Shown: positions 7,504 through 16,295 of the stretch, one piece after another | Layout: the number at the start of each line of letters is the position of its first letter | Position numbering within the stretch: the first letter of the stretch is position 1 | DNA from: CAYPNF01 sp964411985 | Lineage (GTDB): Bacteria; Verrucomicrobiota; Verrucomicrobiia; Limisphaerales; J093 | Direction of reading: 5' to 3' | Length of the DNA stretch: 23,472 nucleotides | Assembly (NCBI GenBank): GCA_964411985.1 | Contig: CAYPNF010000089.1 | Coordinates: forward strand, 1 to 23,472 | Position numbers and translations under genes: made by a program | The notes under the pieces: generated by a model | Told to the model about the DNA's origin: nothing | Database searches by the model: none | Seen by the model: the letters and a program-made list of their open reading frames with translations, nothing else

Positions 7504-7541
7504 AAACCAGCAGGTGGCAACGCCTGCTGGTTTCGGCTTTT
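7504..7541 (+). terminator. Rho-independent terminator of the VPDGG-CTERM gene
   Basis: AAACCAGCAGG (7504-7514) pairs perfectly with CCTGCTGGTTT (7523-7533) around an 8-base loop, followed by CGGCTTTT. It lies 35 bases after the stop codon, so the gene appears to be a single-gene transcript from its sigma-54 promoter. Confidence 0.85.
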
Positions 7542-7554
7542 ATGGGAGAAGGGA

Positions 7555-7627
7555 GTCAACCATGAAGTTCATGAAGAAACATGAAGAAAGACCTCCTCTT
7601 CATGGTTCTTCATGCTTCATGGTTGAC
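7555..7627. repeat. CATGAAG palindromic intergenic repeat, copy 1
   Basis: The termini GTCAACCATGAAG (7555-7567) and CTTCATGGTTGAC (7615-7627) are perfect 13-base inverted repeats. Inside are three ATGAAG-type units on the left and three CTTCAT-type units on the right, so the element folds into one long hairpin. Two related copies lie at 13434-13499 and 17204-17262, all between genes. It encodes no credible protein. Confidence 0.85.
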
Positions 7628-7692
7628 CTCTACGGCTAATTTCCTTGACAGGCTCATCTAACGGTTTGAGGTTCGCGGTGTAATCATCGCTT

Positions 7693-10600
7693 ATGAACCT
7701 CTTCCACCAGGGTTACCTCTTCATTCGAGCTTGTGGCATTACCCTGCAGCCTTCGTTGGCATTTCTAGGTTTCTTCGCTGTGTTAGCCAGCGCCTTGGCG
7801 CTGGAGGAACCTCCGCAGATCCTTTTTTCCGGCCCTCGGGTGATCCATTCTGCCTATAGTTGTACGCGGTCGAATGAGACTCTCCTTGCGTTGGAACTTC
7901 AGTTCAAGCGACCCGACGGCGGAGTGCAAGTCTTGATGTCGGGCACCAAGTTTATCACGGGCACCAACCGGCTCGACGTCGGCCAAAGCGGCACTTACGA
8001 GTTGATATTGCACGAGGTGCTGCCCACCAAGCCGCAGGTTACCCACCGGTACACCTCGCTAGCGACCTACGCCATCGACAACAAGGTGCCACAACCGATC
8101 AGAGGGCGCCCGGAGTGGAGCGAGGTGTTCGACACCGAATTAGTGTCGCAAATTGAGGTGGATCTTCCGGGTACCTTGACCTTGGACCTCCGGAATCTCC
8201 AGGTAGAGTCGACCACTCTGATCAAGGGCACCAACACCCATGGGGCGGTGTGGATTTCAGAAGGCAAGTATCTCGGCCCCATGACTATCGAAGTTGGGGA
8301 ACTGAGGATGGAGAGTTGCGAGGTGGAGAGTGCGGGATTGGCGGGGTGGACGAAAGTTTCTTTACGGAACGTCAAGGCCAAGGGAAGCCTGGGCGCGGGC
8401 GGTTCGACCAACAACACGGTGCTGGTTCAGAAGTGTGAGAGCAGCGATCTCACCTTGTTCGGAGGCATGGTGTTGGTGGACGGATGCAAGATGCAGACAA
8501 GACTTCAGGCGGACGTGCGGCATTTGGCGGTGTCGGGCAGTTACTGCGGCGGCCCTCTCGAAAGCCGATGCACAGCCACCGAGGTGCTGCGACTGGATGG
8601 AAACGACTTCTATGGGGGAGTGGGCGTCACGGTTCCTTCCTCGGGACTCTACTTGGTCAACAACGTGTTCTTGGGGCAAGTGACGTGCACGTGGCTTGGG
8701 GCGACGATGAATGGCTCCCTGGCAATCAGTGGCAACAGTTTTTGGGCGCAGACCGCGCTTACGCTCCCGCCGCCCGTTGGTTTCGAGACTTACCAGGTCA
8801 ATGGCAACTTCTGGGGCGATCCGGCGGGTCCAACCCTGGGTGGGCGTCCTTTGGGCGGGAACTGGCAGGGACCTGCCGGCGGTAGTTGCAGTTTCATGGC
8901 GGAGGACACCACCTGGACGACTTTTGGTCGCAGGAAAGTGACTGGGTTGGGGGATACCTATGCTCCCACCAATTTCTGGGTGCAGGGGGTGGCGATCGGG
9001 CAGGGGGTTCTTTCCCCAGATTATGTTCCCCTTCTGCTCAAGGGACGCCGCACCCTGGTCAGCTTCGATCTGCGGGTGCCCATGGGGGAGATGAGCTTGG
9101 ACAAGGTCTCTTTCTATGCGACCGGTGCGGATGGGCAGAGGCGCATGATCCCGCCGCGGGGTCTTTCCACTGTACGCCGGTTCTATCCGCCCGAGGCCCC
9201 GGTTCGCACGGTGGACTTCATCGTGCCAGCGCACACAGACGATATGGTGGCGTTTACCCTCGCGCAGAGGGATGAGGCTGGCGTGGAGAATAACGTGTTC
9301 TTTGGAACCTATCGATTTCAAGACCCTTCGCCTCGCCCTCTGAGGATCGGCCTGAAACTGATGACGGTAAACGCCTGGGGGTATCCCCGGGAATTCAACC
9401 AGGCACCCCGTCCGGATCAGGACACCTCCACCGTGATCCAGGATCGGCTGACGACTGCCATGGCCGCACTCCTTCCGTTGCGCAAGAGGCAGGATATGAG
9501 GATCGAGATGCTCGCCTCGGCGGAGCACTCGCCCTTGCTTACCGGTTTTCTACCGCAGCGGCACAACTCGATCTACTTCGGCTTGGCTCGGTACTTGCAG
9601 GAGGAGTTCAACAACGAGAACGCGCGACGCAATGCCACCGGGCGCCAACCCTTGGACCTGATGCTGGCGGTGGTTCCGCAGGGGGCGCTGAGCAGCTTCA
9701 CGGGCGCTACCGGGTTCAATCACCCGTGGTATCCGCGCATCGCCGTCATTGAGGAATCGGACCCGGAGGCGGCGATTCATGAATTTGGGCATGCGCTGGG
9801 CCTGTACGCCCGGGAACAATACAACCTTCCGGAGGGTTGGAACGAAGCCGCTGGCTGTGATCCGTGGAATGCGGACACCATGTACATCTGCGATATCTAC
9901 GTCGATGCCGATGCGGGGGCACGATTCTGGGGCGCGAGTCTGTTTGTGGCCGACGAGAGCCTGACTTTTCCCTCTGTACCCGGTGGAATTTTGCATTGCC
10001 GGGCGGGCCGTGAATCGGGATTGCGTGATATCATGGGGGCGACGGCGGCGGATGTGATGGTGCCGAGTACCCACTCGGCGTTCACGGCACGGTTACGCAA
10101 CCTCTTGGGCTGGGAAATTCCTGCCATGAGCGCGTCCCTGGCGGGCGCAAGCGCGGATGCCCCGGCGCCAGGCAAGAGGAGGATCGTAATGGAAGCGGAT
10201 TTTGTATCGCAAAACACCAACGCGCCGCAGCCCTTCTACCCGCAGTTGGTTCCTGAGACTTTGGCATGCAGGGTGGCTCCGCCCGGGTTGCCCGAGTATC
10301 CCGGAACCGAGAGGCTCTATCAACGACTGCGGGTCTTTAACAGCGCAGGGGCTCTGTTGGACACGTTCGAACTGCGACGTTCCAGCACGGTGCCAGAAGG
10401 CGTTTTTCGCTGGCGGCAAACCTTTGATGTGCCCGAGAACGCCGTTCGCTATGAGTTGGAGACCTCGAGTCACACTGCGGAGTTCCTGTGGCCGCTGCCC
10501 GGAGACTGGCAGCCACAACTTTCCTTGACCCATGGCCTCCTCGCCGGTGGGAACATCGTGGGGCCCTATGTCGATTTCTCCTTTGGGGTGGCGCAGGCGG

Positions 10601-13419
10601 GGGATGCGCCGCGCAGGCTGGGGATCACCCTGCTGGTGAGTGATGATGGGGCGACAACGTGGAAACCGCTCGGCGATTACGATGGATTGAGCTCGGCCCG
10701 CGTCTGGCGCGACGGTCTGCCTGTCTCGGATGACCTCCGGTTCAAAGTCATCGTGTCCGATGGTTTTCAAAGCCGCGAGAGTGTCTTGGGTCCCTATCGT
10801 CGGCTGGAATCGGCGGCTGCTGTCAGCATCCTCTCACCTTGGGCGGAAGCGGTGGCGCCCGAAGGGACAGCCTGGACTTTGGCTGCGGCGGTGTCGAGCG
10901 TGACCGAGCCAGCCTCGGTGCGTTGGTCCTCCTCGCTGGACGGCGACTTGGGGGCCAACCAGCGGTTGGAATCGATTCAGCTGAGCCCAGGCCGGCACGT
11001 GCTTACCTGTGTGGCGATGGACTCTGGCGGGCGTGCATCTTCGAACTCGGTCTCGGTCCTGGTCGCTCCAGCCGACCGGAAGGTTGTCGACCTTGAGGTG
11101 CGCGAGGATGGGCTGACCTTGGGGGTGGAGAATTGGGACCCGGTGCGGGGACGTGTTCAGCGTCCACAGACGGGCAAGCGCTGTGACGTGTCAGTGCGGG
11201 TGCACAATCCTGGGGTGACTAACACGATGCGTTTACGCCTGTATTCCGTGCTGCCAGGGGGACAGGAATTACTGCTTTCCGACCAGGCCGTGGAGGCGGC
11301 TCCGCTGGAGACGGCGACGATTACTGGGGCTTTCACCCCGGTTGAGAAGGGGATTTACCGATTGCGTGCCGAGGCCAGTTTGCTGACTCCCGAGGAGCTG
11401 TCCGAGACCAACCTGTCCAATAACCAATGGACCTGGTCTTTCACCAATAAACAGCCCGTCGCGCTCGGATCCTTGTTCCGGATCTCGGCAGGCCAGACAA
11501 CGCCGGTGGAGTTGGGAGGATTGGACGAGGACGGCGATGATCTTGGTTGGGAAGTGGTGAAAGGCCCCATACACGGCCAGCTTACGGGTGTGCCGCCGGT
11601 TCTGACCTATGTCGCCACGACGAACCATACCGGGGTCGACTCCCTGACTTTCCGGGTGTTTGACGGGCTTGCGTGGTCTGCCGCTGCGGAGGTGTCGTTC
11701 CAGATCCGCAAAGCTCCGCCTTCCCTGCCCAGGCAGATGACGGTGGTGGCGCAGGCTGGCAAACCGTTCTATTACCAGATCCCCGCCGTCGGTCAGGATC
11801 TGGGATTCCGCTATTCCATGTTGCCGATGCTGTTCTCCGATTTGAAATGGGACGCTAAGACCGGGGTGGTGACCGGATCTCCGGTAGTTGGGCATCAGAA
11901 CGCGGATGTGGTGCAAGTCACCAATTCCGCCGGGCTGGCGCAAGGCCTGTTGAGCATCACGATTCTGACCAACGCCCTGCCGCCGGAGATTACGAGCGCG
12001 AGCGTCGTCAGCGCGATGGCTGGTGGTTCTTTTTCGTACCAGATTACGGCACTGAACGTGGCTCAATCGTATTTGGCCAAGAACCTTCCAGCAGGAGTGT
12101 TCTTCAGCGAGTTCCAGGGGCTTGTTTCTGGCGTTCCTCTCAACGCGGGGGATTTCACGTTCTCGGTTGGTGCCAGCAACAGTTTCGGTGTCACTTGGAA
12201 GGACGTGGAACTGCGAGTACAGAGTTCTGGCCAACCCCCGAACTTTATCCGGTTGCTGGACAGTTTCGCAGTGTTGGGCTCTCCTTTCACCCATTCCCTG
12301 GCCCAGTTCTGCGGGAACAACCCGACCGATTGGCAGATCACGGGACTCCCTCCTGGGCTGGTCATGTCTGCTGGCGGGGGCTTGGTCACCGGCATTCCCC
12401 AAGTGGCTGGGTATTACTCGCCCACCGTGACCGCGAGGAATGTTGCGGGGGAGGCGATCGTTACGTTTAGCTTGCTGGTACAGACCCCCCCCGGGGTTCC
12501 GGTGGTGGTCAACCCGGGGGAGTTGTCGATGACGGTGGGGACCACGTTTACTTTTCAGATCCAGGCCTCCGAATCGCCGAGCCGCTTCGGTGTGCAGGGG
12601 TTGCCGCCCGGGTTGACGGTGGATACAGGCACGGGCAAAATCTCGGGCAAACCGGCTGGTGCGGGAAGGTACTCCCTGATCCTGAGCGCCACCAACGCCA
12701 AAGGCCAGGGGGCGATCGAGGTGCCCATGCTCGTCATGCCCAACCCCAACGGTCCCTTGGTGGGTGATGCAGTCTTGAGCGATTTGAAGATCGGCGATTC
12801 TGTCGATTACGTTCCGGTGGTCTTCAATAATCCCACCAGCTTTTCTGCAAGCGGCCTTCCCAAGGGGGTGATCCTGAATCCGATCACCGGGCGGTTGACG
12901 GGTCGGGTGGAAGGCACGGGTCGTTACGTGGCGATCCTGTCAGGCAGCAATGCCCTCGGGGTCGGCGAAGCCAAGCTTTACTTCACGGTGGCTCCTGATT
13001 TCGCCGGTTGGCTGTCCGTCTCAGGGTTGTCAGGGGCGAGCCTGGATCCGGAGGCGGATCCGGATCAAGACGGGTACTCGAACCTGGCCGAGTACGCCTT
13101 GGGCGGGGGTGCTGATGCTGCGGAAGCCGTGCCGTTGGTGCGACTCAACCAGAGCGCGGAGTCAGGGGTTGTACTCCTTTTCCGAGTCTGGTCTGGCGGA
13201 GAAGGGAACCTGCTTTCGGACTACCGAGCCGGCGGGGTGCGCTACGAAGTGGAGACAGCAACGTCGGTGCTGGGGCCATGGGAGAAGGACGCCAATGCCT
13301 TCAGTCCCGATGCCAAGCTGACCGACCAACCCGATGGCACGCGACTCCTGGCCGTTCCTTTCCGGAACCAGGGTGACAACCCCATGCGCTTCGTCCGGAT
13401 TCGAGTGACCCAGCTTTGA
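7693..13419 (+). CDS. Giant exported protein: beta-helix region, HEFGH metalloprotease motif, repeated putative-Ig domains
   Basis: This is a 1908-residue secreted protein. The N-terminus carries a signal peptide (about 1-37, hydrophobic core PSLAFLGFFAVLASALA). Residues about 150-385 alternate short Val/Leu strands and Gly/Asn turns ('LYLVNNVFLGQV', 'LAISGNSFWAQT'), like a right-handed parallel beta-helix. A zinc-protease-like segment has H696-E-F-G-H700-ALG, and about 80 residues later DIMG (779-782), a possible Met-turn. The usual third metzincin His/Asp after HExxHxxG is absent, so activity is uncertain. An Ig-like/cadherin-like part and a CARDB-like domain (about 1130-1250) follow. Then come five He_PIG-type repeats of about 85 residues (from about 1342, 1430, 1515, 1599, 1683) with the signature 'LPPGL...tG.itG.P...G.y...v.a.N..G'. 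The tail (from about 1767) has DPDQDGYSNLAEYALG, a Ca-binding-loop-like motif. A surface adhesin or protease is likely. It lacks a VPDGG signal. Confidence 0.87.
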   Translation: MNLFHQGYLFIRACGITLQPSLAFLGFFAVLASALALEEPPQILFSGPRVIHSAYSCTRSNETLLALELQFKRPDGGVQVLMSGTKFITGTNRLDVGQSGTYELILHEVLPTKPQVTHRYTSLATYAIDNKVPQPIRGRPEWSEVFDTELVSQIEVDLPGTLTLDLRNLQVESTTLIKGTNTHGAVWISEGKYLGPMTIEVGELRMESCEVESAGLAGWTKVSLRNVKAKGSLGAGGSTNNTVLVQKCESSDLTLFGGMVLVDGCKMQTRLQADVRHLAVSGSYCGGPLESRCTATEVLRLDGNDFYGGVGVTVPSSGLYLVNNVFLGQVTCTWLGATMNGSLAISGNSFWAQTALTLPPPVGFETYQVNGNFWGDPAGPTLGGRPLGGNWQGPAGGSCSFMAEDTTWTTFGRRKVTGLGDTYAPTNFWVQGVAIGQGVLSPDYVPLLLKGRRTLVSFDLRVPMGEMSLDKVSFYATGADGQRRMIPPRGLSTVRRFYPPEAPVRTVDFIVPAHTDDMVAFTLAQRDEAGVENNVFFGTYRFQDPSPRPLRIGLKLMTVNAWGYPREFNQAPRPDQDTSTVIQDRLTTAMAALLPLRKRQDMRIEMLASAEHSPLLTGFLPQRHNSIYFGLARYLQEEFNNENARRNATGRQPLDLMLAVVPQGALSSFTGATGFNHPWYPRIAVIEESDPEAAIHEFGHALGLYAREQYNLPEGWNEAAGCDPWNADTMYICDIYVDADAGARFWGASLFVADESLTFPSVPGGILHCRAGRESGLRDIMGATAADVMVPSTHSAFTARLRNLLGWEIPAMSASLAGASADAPAPGKRRIVMEADFVSQNTNAPQPFYPQLVPETLACRVAPPGLPEYPGTERLYQRLRVFNSAGALLDTFELRRSSTVPEGVFRWRQTFDVPENAVRYELETSSHTAEFLWPLPGDWQPQLSLTHGLLAGGNIVGPYVDFSFGVAQAGDAPRRLGITLLVSDDGATTWKPLGDYDGLSSARVWRDGLPVSDDLRFKVIVSDGFQSRESVLGPYRRLESAAAVSILSPWAEAVAPEGTAWTLAAAVSSVTEPASVRWSSSLDGDLGANQRLESIQLSPGRHVLTCVAMDSGGRASSNSVSVLVAPADRKVVDLEVREDGLTLGVENWDPVRGRVQRPQTGKRCDVSVRVHNPGVTNTMRLRLYSVLPGGQELLLSDQAVEAAPLETATITGAFTPVEKGIYRLRAEASLLTPEELSETNLSNNQWTWSFTNKQPVALGSLFRISAGQTTPVELGGLDEDGDDLGWEVVKGPIHGQLTGVPPVLTYVATTNHTGVDSLTFRVFDGLAWSAAAEVSFQIRKAPPSLPRQMTVVAQAGKPFYYQIPAVGQDLGFRYSMLPMLFSDLKWDAKTGVVTGSPVVGHQNADVVQVTNSAGLAQGLLSITILTNALPPEITSASVVSAMAGGSFSYQITALNVAQSYLAKNLPAGVFFSEFQGLVSGVPLNAGDFTFSVGASNSFGVTWKDVELRVQSSGQPPNFIRLLDSFAVLGSPFTHSLAQFCGNNPTDWQITGLPPGLVMSAGGGLVTGIPQVAGYYSPTVTARNVAGEAIVTFSLLVQTPPGVPVVVNPGELSMTVGTTFTFQIQASESPSRFGVQGLPPGLTVDTGTGKISGKPAGAGRYSLILSATNAKGQGAIEVPMLVMPNPNGPLVGDAVLSDLKIGDSVDYVPVVFNNPTSFSASGLPKGVILNPITGRLTGRVEGTGRYVAILSGSNALGVGEAKLYFTVAPDFAGWLSVSGLSGASLDPEADPDQDGYSNLAEYALGGGADAAEAVPLVRLNQSAESGVVLLFRVWSGGEGNLLSDYRAGGVRYEVETATSVLGPWEKDANAFSPDAKLTDQPDGTRLLAVPFRNQGDNPMRFVRIRVTQL

Positions 13420-13433
13420 GGTTGGGGAGGTGC

Positions 13434-13499
13434 ACCATGAAGCGCATGAAGGGCCATGAAGAAAGAGTCTCCTTCATGTCTCTTCATGCTCTTCATGGT
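13434..13499. repeat. CATGAAG palindromic intergenic repeat, copy 2
   Basis: ACCATGAAG (13434-13442) pairs with CTTCATGGT (13491-13499), enclosing two further CATGAAG units on the left and two TCTTCATG/CTTCATG units on the right. It starts 15 bases after the giant protein's stop and ends before the first ebo-cluster gene. Upstream in-frame codons of that gene cross the repeat and should not be annotated as protein. Confidence 0.83.
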
Positions 13500-13542
13500 T
13501 GACTCCCCCCTCTTCAGACGTCCTAAGCTCTTGTCACTGACT

Positions 13543-13818
13543 ATGACACGACAACAGGTGTTGGATCTCTACTTCCTGGACGCGCGCTGCAAATTGATTG
13601 AGGTGGCGGCGTTCTTGGATCGCGTGGACCGTGCGGAAGGTGCGGTGGATTTCCGTTTGGAGGAACTGAAGGCCGCGTTGCCCCTGCTATCGCTTGCGGA
13701 GCCGGGTCGGGCCCGGAGGATTCTCGAGGCATTGAGCGATCCGACCGTGGAACCGATACCGCAGGCTCCGGGCAAGGGCGCTTGTGGCGCCTGCAAGAAA
13801 CCTGCTAACCCAGCCTGA
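13543..13818 (+). CDS. Small helical protein at the head of the ebo cluster
   Basis: This 91-residue protein starts at ATG 13543 (MTRQQVLDLYF). The frame is open further upstream, but that part is a translation of the palindromic repeat. Residues 8-75 form two or three predicted amphipathic helices (DARCKLIEVAAFLDRVDRAE; EELKAALPLLSLAEPGRARR). The tail has CGAC (GKGACGACKK), a possible redox or metal-binding pair of cysteines. It stops 13 bases before the TatD-like gene, so the two are surely cotranscribed. Position suggests it may stand in for EboA, but typical EboA proteins are much longer and I see no clear homology. There is no signal peptide. Function is unknown. Confidence 0.72.
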   Translation: MTRQQVLDLYFLDARCKLIEVAAFLDRVDRAEGAVDFRLEELKAALPLLSLAEPGRARRILEALSDPTVEPIPQAPGKGACGACKKPANPA

Positions 13819-13831
13819 CCTGACTTCACCT

Positions 13832-14674
13832 ATGCGCTACATCGAGCCACATGCCCACATGGTCAGCCGGGTGACGGATGATTACCAGGCCATGGTTACC
13901 GCCGGTTGTGAAGCGATCTGCGAGCCCGCCTTCTGGGCCGGATTCGACCGCAGCTCGCCTCAGGGGTTTTACGACTACTTCTGTCAGCTGACCGACTACG
14001 AACCCAAGCGCGCGGCGAAGTTTGGGGTGCAACATTACTCCTGGCTCTGCATCAACCCCAAGGAATCCGAAGACGTCACCCTCGCGCGGGAAGTGATCGC
14101 GTTGATCCCGCAGTTTTTGGGCCGAGCGAACGTGTTGGGGATTGGTGAGATTGGCCTCAACAAAAACAGCCGAAACGAAATGGCGGTGCTGGAGATGCAT
14201 GTGGATTTGGCGGCCCGCCACGAGCAGCTCATTCTGGTGCACACACCGCACCTCGAAGACAAGATGAAAGGAACCCGGCTGATCCTGGATGTGATCCAAG
14301 CCGATTCGCGGATCCAGCCCGGGAGAGTGATCATCGACCACGTGGAGGAGCACACCATCGAGATGGTCTTGGACGCGGGCTTCTGGGCAGGCATGACTCT
14401 TTACCCGGAGAGTAAGGTGTCGCCGGCCCGGGCGATCGACCTGATCGAGTGTTACGGGAGCGAGCGGTTGTGGATGAACAGCGCCTGTGATTGGGGCGTG
14501 AGTGTGCCCTTGGTGGTGCCAAGGACGGGTGTCGAGATGCGGCGTCGCGGGCACACGCCATCCCAGATCGACGGCATGCTTTACCAGAATCCCCTTCGGT
14601 TTCTGAGTCAATCCGAGCACTTCCGCTCGTCCTTCCAACCACAGAACCCGGCCGCTTCGATCGCAGCGCCATGA
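13832..14674 (+). CDS. eboB: TatD-family metal-dependent hydrolase (EboB-like)
   Basis: This 280-residue TIM-barrel hydrolase has a complete TatD/amidohydrolase ligand set: H7-A-H9 at the start (EPHAHM), E106 in GIGEIGLN, H137 in LVHTPH, H170 in IDHVEEH, and D220 in CDWG. ATG 13832 was chosen because the barrel's first strand begins at once (MRYIEPHAH). An upstream in-frame ATG at 13784 would overlap the preceding gene and add residues with no counterpart. The stop overlaps the eboE start (ATGA at 14671-14674), indicating translational coupling. In ebo clusters this enzyme is cytoplasmic and its substrate is unknown. General TatD proteins are nucleases, but context argues for the metabolite-trafficking branch. 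Confidence 0.85.
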   Translation: MRYIEPHAHMVSRVTDDYQAMVTAGCEAICEPAFWAGFDRSSPQGFYDYFCQLTDYEPKRAAKFGVQHYSWLCINPKESEDVTLAREVIALIPQFLGRANVLGIGEIGLNKNSRNEMAVLEMHVDLAARHEQLILVHTPHLEDKMKGTRLILDVIQADSRIQPGRVIIDHVEEHTIEMVLDAGFWAGMTLYPESKVSPARAIDLIECYGSERLWMNSACDWGVSVPLVVPRTGVEMRRRGHTPSQIDGMLYQNPLRFLSQSEHFRSSFQPQNPAASIAAP

Positions 14675-15897
14675 GACTTTCGAACGGCCAGCACCTGGCC
14701 TATTGCACGAACATCCATCGCGGGGAAACCTGGCCCGAAGTTCTCGCGAACCTGAAGACCCACGTGATGCGAGTGCGGGATCGGGTGGGGCAGGGGCGTC
14801 CGTATGCGATTGGCCTGCGCTTGAGCGCGGTGGCCGCAGCGGAGCTTTCCGATCGCTCGCCCCGGTTGGACTTTCAACGCTGGCTGGAAGCGGAGAATGC
14901 CTATGTTTTCACGATCAATGGGTTTCCTTACGGGCAGTTCCACGGCACGCGGGTGAAGGAGCTCGTCTATCAACCCGACTGGTGCACGGTTGAGCGCTTG
15001 GACTACACTTGCCGTTTATTCGATTTGCTCGCTGAACTCCTCCCGCCCGGCGTGGAGGGGAGTGTGAGTACTGTACCAGGTTCCTTCAAAGCCTTCATTC
15101 AGGAGGAGGCCCAAGTGCGGCAAATGGCGGTCAACTTGTTGCGCTGCGCCGATTTCCTGGAGAAGCGCTGCGCTAAGACCGGCAAGGTGCTTCACCTCGG
15201 TTTGGAGCCGGAACCATTGTGCTACCTGGAGACCACGCCCGAAGCGGTCGCCTTTTTTGGACGAATGGCTGAGCTTCGGCCGGCCGACGATTCATGGCGC
15301 CAGTTCCTCGGGGTCAACTACGATACCTGCCACCTCGCGGTGGAGTTCGAAGATCCAGTGTGGGGTTTGGAAACCTTGTCCCGGGAAGGTATCCGGATCA
15401 GCAAACTCCACCTGAGCTCTGCGTTGCGTGTGGAGAATCCAGCGGCGGCGAGCCATCTCTTGCGCGGCTTTTGCGAAGAGACCTACCTGCACCAAGTCGT
15501 GGCGCGCGAGCCAGACGGAACGTTGCGCCGGTTCCCTGACTTGCCGGAGGCGTTGGGTAGTCTGCCTGAACCAGGGGCCACCACTTCTGCGCTGCGACCT
15601 GGGGCAATCCCTTCGTTATCCCAGGAATGGCGAATCCATTTTCATGTCCCCTTGCATGGCTTGGAGGGAGAAGGTCTCACTTCGGAGGGTGCTCGCTTTG
15701 GCACAACGATCGATTCTCTTCGATCGGTCCTGGACTGGATTACCCGAAATCCGGCGGTCTGCAGGCACTTGGAAATGGAGACCTACACCTGGGAGGTAAT
15801 GCCCTCGGTGCTGCGCAGGGTGGATGTGGGGGATCAGATCGCCGCTGAGTACGAGTGGACCCTGCGGGAGTTGTGTAACCGGGGCGTGACCGCCTAG
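14671..15897 (+). CDS. eboE: Metabolite traffic protein EboE
   Basis: This 408-residue protein is related to the xylose isomerase-like TIM barrels (AP endonuclease family 2). The N-terminus MRLSNGQHLAYCTNIHRGET has the characteristic YCTNIHxGE signature (C12-H16). Probable metal-site residues are E179/E181 in LGLEPEP, D218 and H221 in NYDTCH, and H323, H325 and H329 in IHFHVPLH. Start 14671 overlaps the TatD gene stop by four bases; the longer frame back to 14491 lies wholly within that gene and is rejected. In Nostoc punctiforme the ebo genes are required for a scytonemin monomer to reach the periplasm, but no reaction is established for EboE. The next cluster gene follows after a 400-base REP array. 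Confidence 0.87.
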   Translation: MRLSNGQHLAYCTNIHRGETWPEVLANLKTHVMRVRDRVGQGRPYAIGLRLSAVAAAELSDRSPRLDFQRWLEAENAYVFTINGFPYGQFHGTRVKELVYQPDWCTVERLDYTCRLFDLLAELLPPGVEGSVSTVPGSFKAFIQEEAQVRQMAVNLLRCADFLEKRCAKTGKVLHLGLEPEPLCYLETTPEAVAFFGRMAELRPADDSWRQFLGVNYDTCHLAVEFEDPVWGLETLSREGIRISKLHLSSALRVENPAAASHLLRGFCEETYLHQVVAREPDGTLRRFPDLPEALGSLPEPGATTSALRPGAIPSLSQEWRIHFHVPLHGLEGEGLTSEGARFGTTIDSLRSVLDWITRNPAVCRHLEMETYTWEVMPSVLRRVDVGDQIAAEYEWTLRELCNRGVTA

Positions 15898-15918
15898 CCT
15901 GCGGTCCCAGGAGGTACC

Positions 15919-16210
15919 GTAGCCGCCGTCGGCAGACGGCGCAGAGCCACTCGCCTTCTGCCGAAGGCGACTACGAAAACTGGGTAGCCGCGCTTGGCAA
16001 AGCGCGCAGATGTTCCCCGGTGCGATGGGCTGGGTGGAACAGCGCCGCCTTCCGGCGACGGCTACAGGAGGTAGGTTGGGGGATAGAGCTACTCGCCTTC
16101 TGCCGAAGGCGACTACGAGAATTGGGTAGCCGCGCTTGGCAAAGCGCGCAGATTCTTCCCTGTGCGGTGGGTTGGGGGGAACAGCGCCGCCTTCCGGCGA
16201 CGGCTACAGG
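15919..16210. repeat. REP-type palindrome array, two 120-base direct repeats
   Basis: Seven GC-rich hairpins occur in sequence. Among them are CGCCGTC/GACGGCG (15924-15941), TCGCCTT/AAGGCGA forms (about 15951-15970 and 16093-16112), GCGCTT/AAGCGC (about 15990 and 16132) and CGCC/GGCG forms near 16044-16058 and 16186-16200. Each module carries GTAGCC or GTAGTC at one end, and orientations alternate. Bases 15949-16068 and 16091-16210 are two near-identical 120-base copies, separated by 22 bases. Such arrays resemble REP/BIME elements mobilised in trans by RAYT (Y1) transposases; no RAYT gene is present here. The array separates eboE from eboC and could act as an mRNA barrier or attenuator. Confidence 0.85.
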
Positions 16211-16295
16211 CGGGTTTGGAGCCCATCCTCTTTTTCTCCTTCTTGCATTTCTGGCCAGATCTGTTTCGCTGTTTCTTCGTCCTAGTGGAGTCTGT

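Noticed and set aside
8362..9528. Long minus-strand frame within the giant protein gene
   Set aside because: It has no recognisable domain and a biased His/Arg composition typical of antisense frames, and the plus-strand protein is continuous here.
13456..13542. N-terminal extension of the small ebo-cluster protein
   Set aside because: It is a translation of the CATGAAG palindromic repeat and not protein-like.
14491..14670. Upstream extension of eboE
   Set aside because: It lies inside the TatD-family gene; the EboE signature starts at the ATGA overlap at 14671.
15919..16210. Possible CRISPR array from the REP region
   Set aside because: Only two long direct repeats are present and they consist of alternating hairpins; this is REP/BIME structure.
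16020..16295. N-terminal extension of the UbiA-like gene
   Set aside because: This stretch translates the REP hairpins; UbiA homology begins only after about 16330.
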